Below, piece by piece: positions 5,261 through 5,924 of a stretch of DNA of 5,924 bases; position 1 is the first letter of the stretch; every line of letters starts with the position of its first letter. Position numbers and translations under genes: made by a program. The stretch spans positions 3,341-9,264 of the forward strand of contig NHGH02000009.1 of NCBI GenBank assembly GCA_002172355.2. The letters run 5' to 3'. Under the pieces are notes generated by a model. It did not search any database, was not told the origin of the DNA, and saw nothing but the letters and a program-made list of their open reading frames with translations. The DNA comes from Euryarchaeota archaeon TMED132. GTDB lineage: Archaea > Thermoplasmatota > Poseidoniia > Poseidoniales > Poseidoniaceae.

Positions 5261-5924
5261 TTTGTAGAATTAGAGGAGAAAGATATTGTTTCTTTCCAAG
5301 GCTCGGCGGCAGTAAGAATAGATATTACTTCTCCTGCATATGTGATGACTGCGGATGAAGTGATCACTTTTTCAGCCACTCTATACGACTCTGTAAATAG
5401 CATAGTTGCTGGTGAAGTGACCTGGTCTTCTACAAATGGTACTATCACAGATGACGGTACTTTTTATCCATGGAATGCTGGAGTAATTTCTATTCAAGCT
5501 AATTCAGGTACCTTGACCACCATTTACAACATGACTGTTGAAGCAGGTATTGGTCAATCACTAGAAATTTCAATAAATTCAGCCAGTGTTCTTGAGGCAA
5601 ATATACTAACAGCTAATCTCGTCGATGCTAGAGGAAATACAAAACCTACTCTAGATGCAATTTGGACCGTAGATGGTGAATTTTTAGGACAAGGAACTCC
5701 TACTTGGATTCCTCAAGATACTGGTGAGTTTGAGTTGGGTGCAAGACTTTACCAAATGGAAACCTCCAAACAAATCAATGTTATTTCGGGTAGTCCACAT
5801 GAATTTTTATTCCCTTCAAATATGCAAATCCAGAGTGGTGGTATTGTAAAATTAGAACCATCCTTGGTCGATATCAATGGCTTTGAAATGGCTAACACAG
5901 CAGCAGGTGCAAAATTGTGGAATG
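5189..5924 (+). CDS. Secreted Ig-like repeat surface protein (3' end missing)
   Basis: The frame is open to the window edge (245 codons and one base from 5189). The start at 5189 is chosen for its ribosome binding site and signal peptide; an in-frame ATG at 5165 would add MSKVRGEY. Residues 1-24 are a signal peptide: MKR, then LTALSILILLLVSLVNP, with cleavage probably near GEE. After an acidic spacer come Ig-like units at 5312-5548, 5549-5791 and 5792-5924 (cut). The first has MTADE (5345-5359), VTWSSTNGTITDDGTFYPW and the hinge VEAG, a Big_2-like pattern; the second has VDARGN and the hinge VISG. Two sequons and no cysteine are seen. The gene follows the large surface gene by 49 bases in the same direction, so co-transcription is likely. 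Its function is inferred as a second surface stalk; any head domain or membrane anchor would lie beyond the window. Confidence 0.85.
   Translation, partial: MKRLTALSILILLLVSLVNPLGEEFVELEEKDIVSFQGSAAVRIDITSPAYVMTADEVITFSATLYDSVNSIVAGEVTWSSTNGTITDDGTFYPWNAGVISIQANSGTLTTIYNMTVEAGIGQSLEISINSASVLEANILTANLVDARGNTKPTLDAIWTVDGEFLGQGTPTWIPQDTGEFELGARLYQMETSKQINVISGSPHEFLFPSNMQIQSGGIVKLEPSLVDINGFEMANTAAGAKLWN

Noticed and set aside
5104..5448. Minus-strand open frame of 114 codons across the gap between the two genes
   Set aside because: It overlaps the conserved Trp tail of one gene and the signal peptide and first Ig-like unit of the next, both strongly supported on the plus strand. Its product has no recognisable motif or export signal.

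Overview
The window holds the 3' part of one very large surface-protein gene (bases 1-5139, plus strand, open at the left edge) and the 5' part of a second, related surface-protein gene (5189-5924, plus strand, open at the right edge). The 49 bases between them are the only non-coding DNA. I see no RNA gene, mobile element, CRISPR array or minus-strand gene.

Likely source: a planktonic marine archaeon, probably a Marine Group II / Poseidoniales-type euryarchaeon. This is inference from protein style: a giant acidic secreted protein of beta-sandwich modules, about 30 N-glycosylation sequons, one C-terminal membrane helix, a short basic stop-transfer patch, then an Asp/Glu-rich cytoplasmic tail ending in a Trp/Tyr-rich motif. 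The DNA is AT-rich by eye. There is no ribosomal or other marker gene to prove the taxon.

Layout of the first protein: bases 1-2427 carry three DNRLRE/CBM96-like beta-sandwich modules separated by two fibronectin-III-like linkers. The module ends recur at 318- and 321-codon intervals. Bases 2437-4722 carry eight tandem bacterial-Ig-like (Big-type) repeats of about 87-109 residues, with recurring 'ITADE' and 'FDxFGN' motifs and a Gly-ending hinge between most repeats. Bases 4762-4818 encode the membrane helix. Bases 4819-5136 encode the cytoplasmic tail. Six pairs of cysteines lie in the membrane-distal part and none in the last 690 or so residues.

Layout of the second protein: a signal peptide is followed directly by the same type of Ig-like repeat (two whole, one cut by the window edge). 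The close spacing, shared orientation and shared repeat family suggest a co-transcribed pair of cell-surface proteins, acting as glycan-binding, adhesive or S-layer-associated stalks. No enzymatic motif is visible in either.
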